A stretch of 6,899 nt of DNA, taken from positions 1 to 6,899 of the forward strand of contig JAMOPR010000272.1 in NCBI GenBank assembly GCA_027064485.1, written 5' to 3'. Below, one piece after another: positions 6,885-6,899 of this stretch. Numbering within the stretch: the first letter of the stretch is position 1; every line of letters starts with the position of its first letter. Under the pieces are notes generated by a model. It worked only from the letters and a program-made list of their open reading frames with translations, made no database searches and was not told where the DNA came from. A program made the position numbers and the translations under genes. The stretch comes from Desulfurobacteriaceae bacterium (lineage in GTDB: Bacteria; Aquificota; Aquificia; Desulfurobacteriales; Desulfurobacteriaceae).

Positions 6885-6899
6885 TATATTTTAATAAAG

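Noticed and set aside
6885..6899. Transcription terminator after the ATPase gene
   Set aside because: The 15 bases are AT-rich but contain no GC stem or T-run preceded by a hairpin.

Overview
The window is a single, tightly packed, all-plus-strand gene cluster encoding parts of two different multidrug-type efflux pumps, with one outer-membrane channel gene between them. The order is an EmrA-like membrane-anchored adaptor (1-1269), an EmrB-like 14-helix MFS transporter (1272-2822), a TolC-family outer-membrane channel (about 2776-4065), a YbhG-like lipoprotein adaptor (4062-5225), and a YbhF-like tandem ABC ATPase (5232-6884). The last 15 bases (6885-6899) are AT-rich and hold no recognisable gene. 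There is no gene-free stretch longer than a few bases.

Gene junctions are 2 nt, a 47-nt overlap, a 4-nt ATGA overlap and 6 nt. No terminator-like hairpin was seen between genes, so the five genes are probably one transcript with coupled translation. The promoter would lie upstream of base 1, and the operon probably continues past base 6899. The ABC ATPase has no membrane domain of its own, and the ABC-2 permease genes that normally follow this ATPase type are not in the window.

Inferred working model: the MFS protein and its EmrA-like adaptor form a proton-driven pump, and the tandem ATPase, its lipoprotein adaptor and permeases encoded downstream form an ATP-driven pump. Both are likely to dock on the TolC-like channel between them. 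Substrates cannot be read from the sequence. Relatives of both pumps export hydrophobic drugs and uncouplers.

The host is a diderm (Gram-negative-type) bacterium, because it has a TolC-type channel, periplasmic adaptors and a lipoprotein signal. G+C is moderately low, about 35-42% in the few lines counted by hand. The proteins are rich in Lys and Glu, and a TTG start codon is used. This fits a thermophile such as a member of the Aquificota (Desulfurobacteriaceae-like), but that placement is a guess from composition and style, not from a marker gene.

The components belong to known families. The most unusual points are the two-pumps-one-channel arrangement and the complementary degeneration of the two ATP sites in the tandem ATPase. 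I did not find a clearly new class of system.
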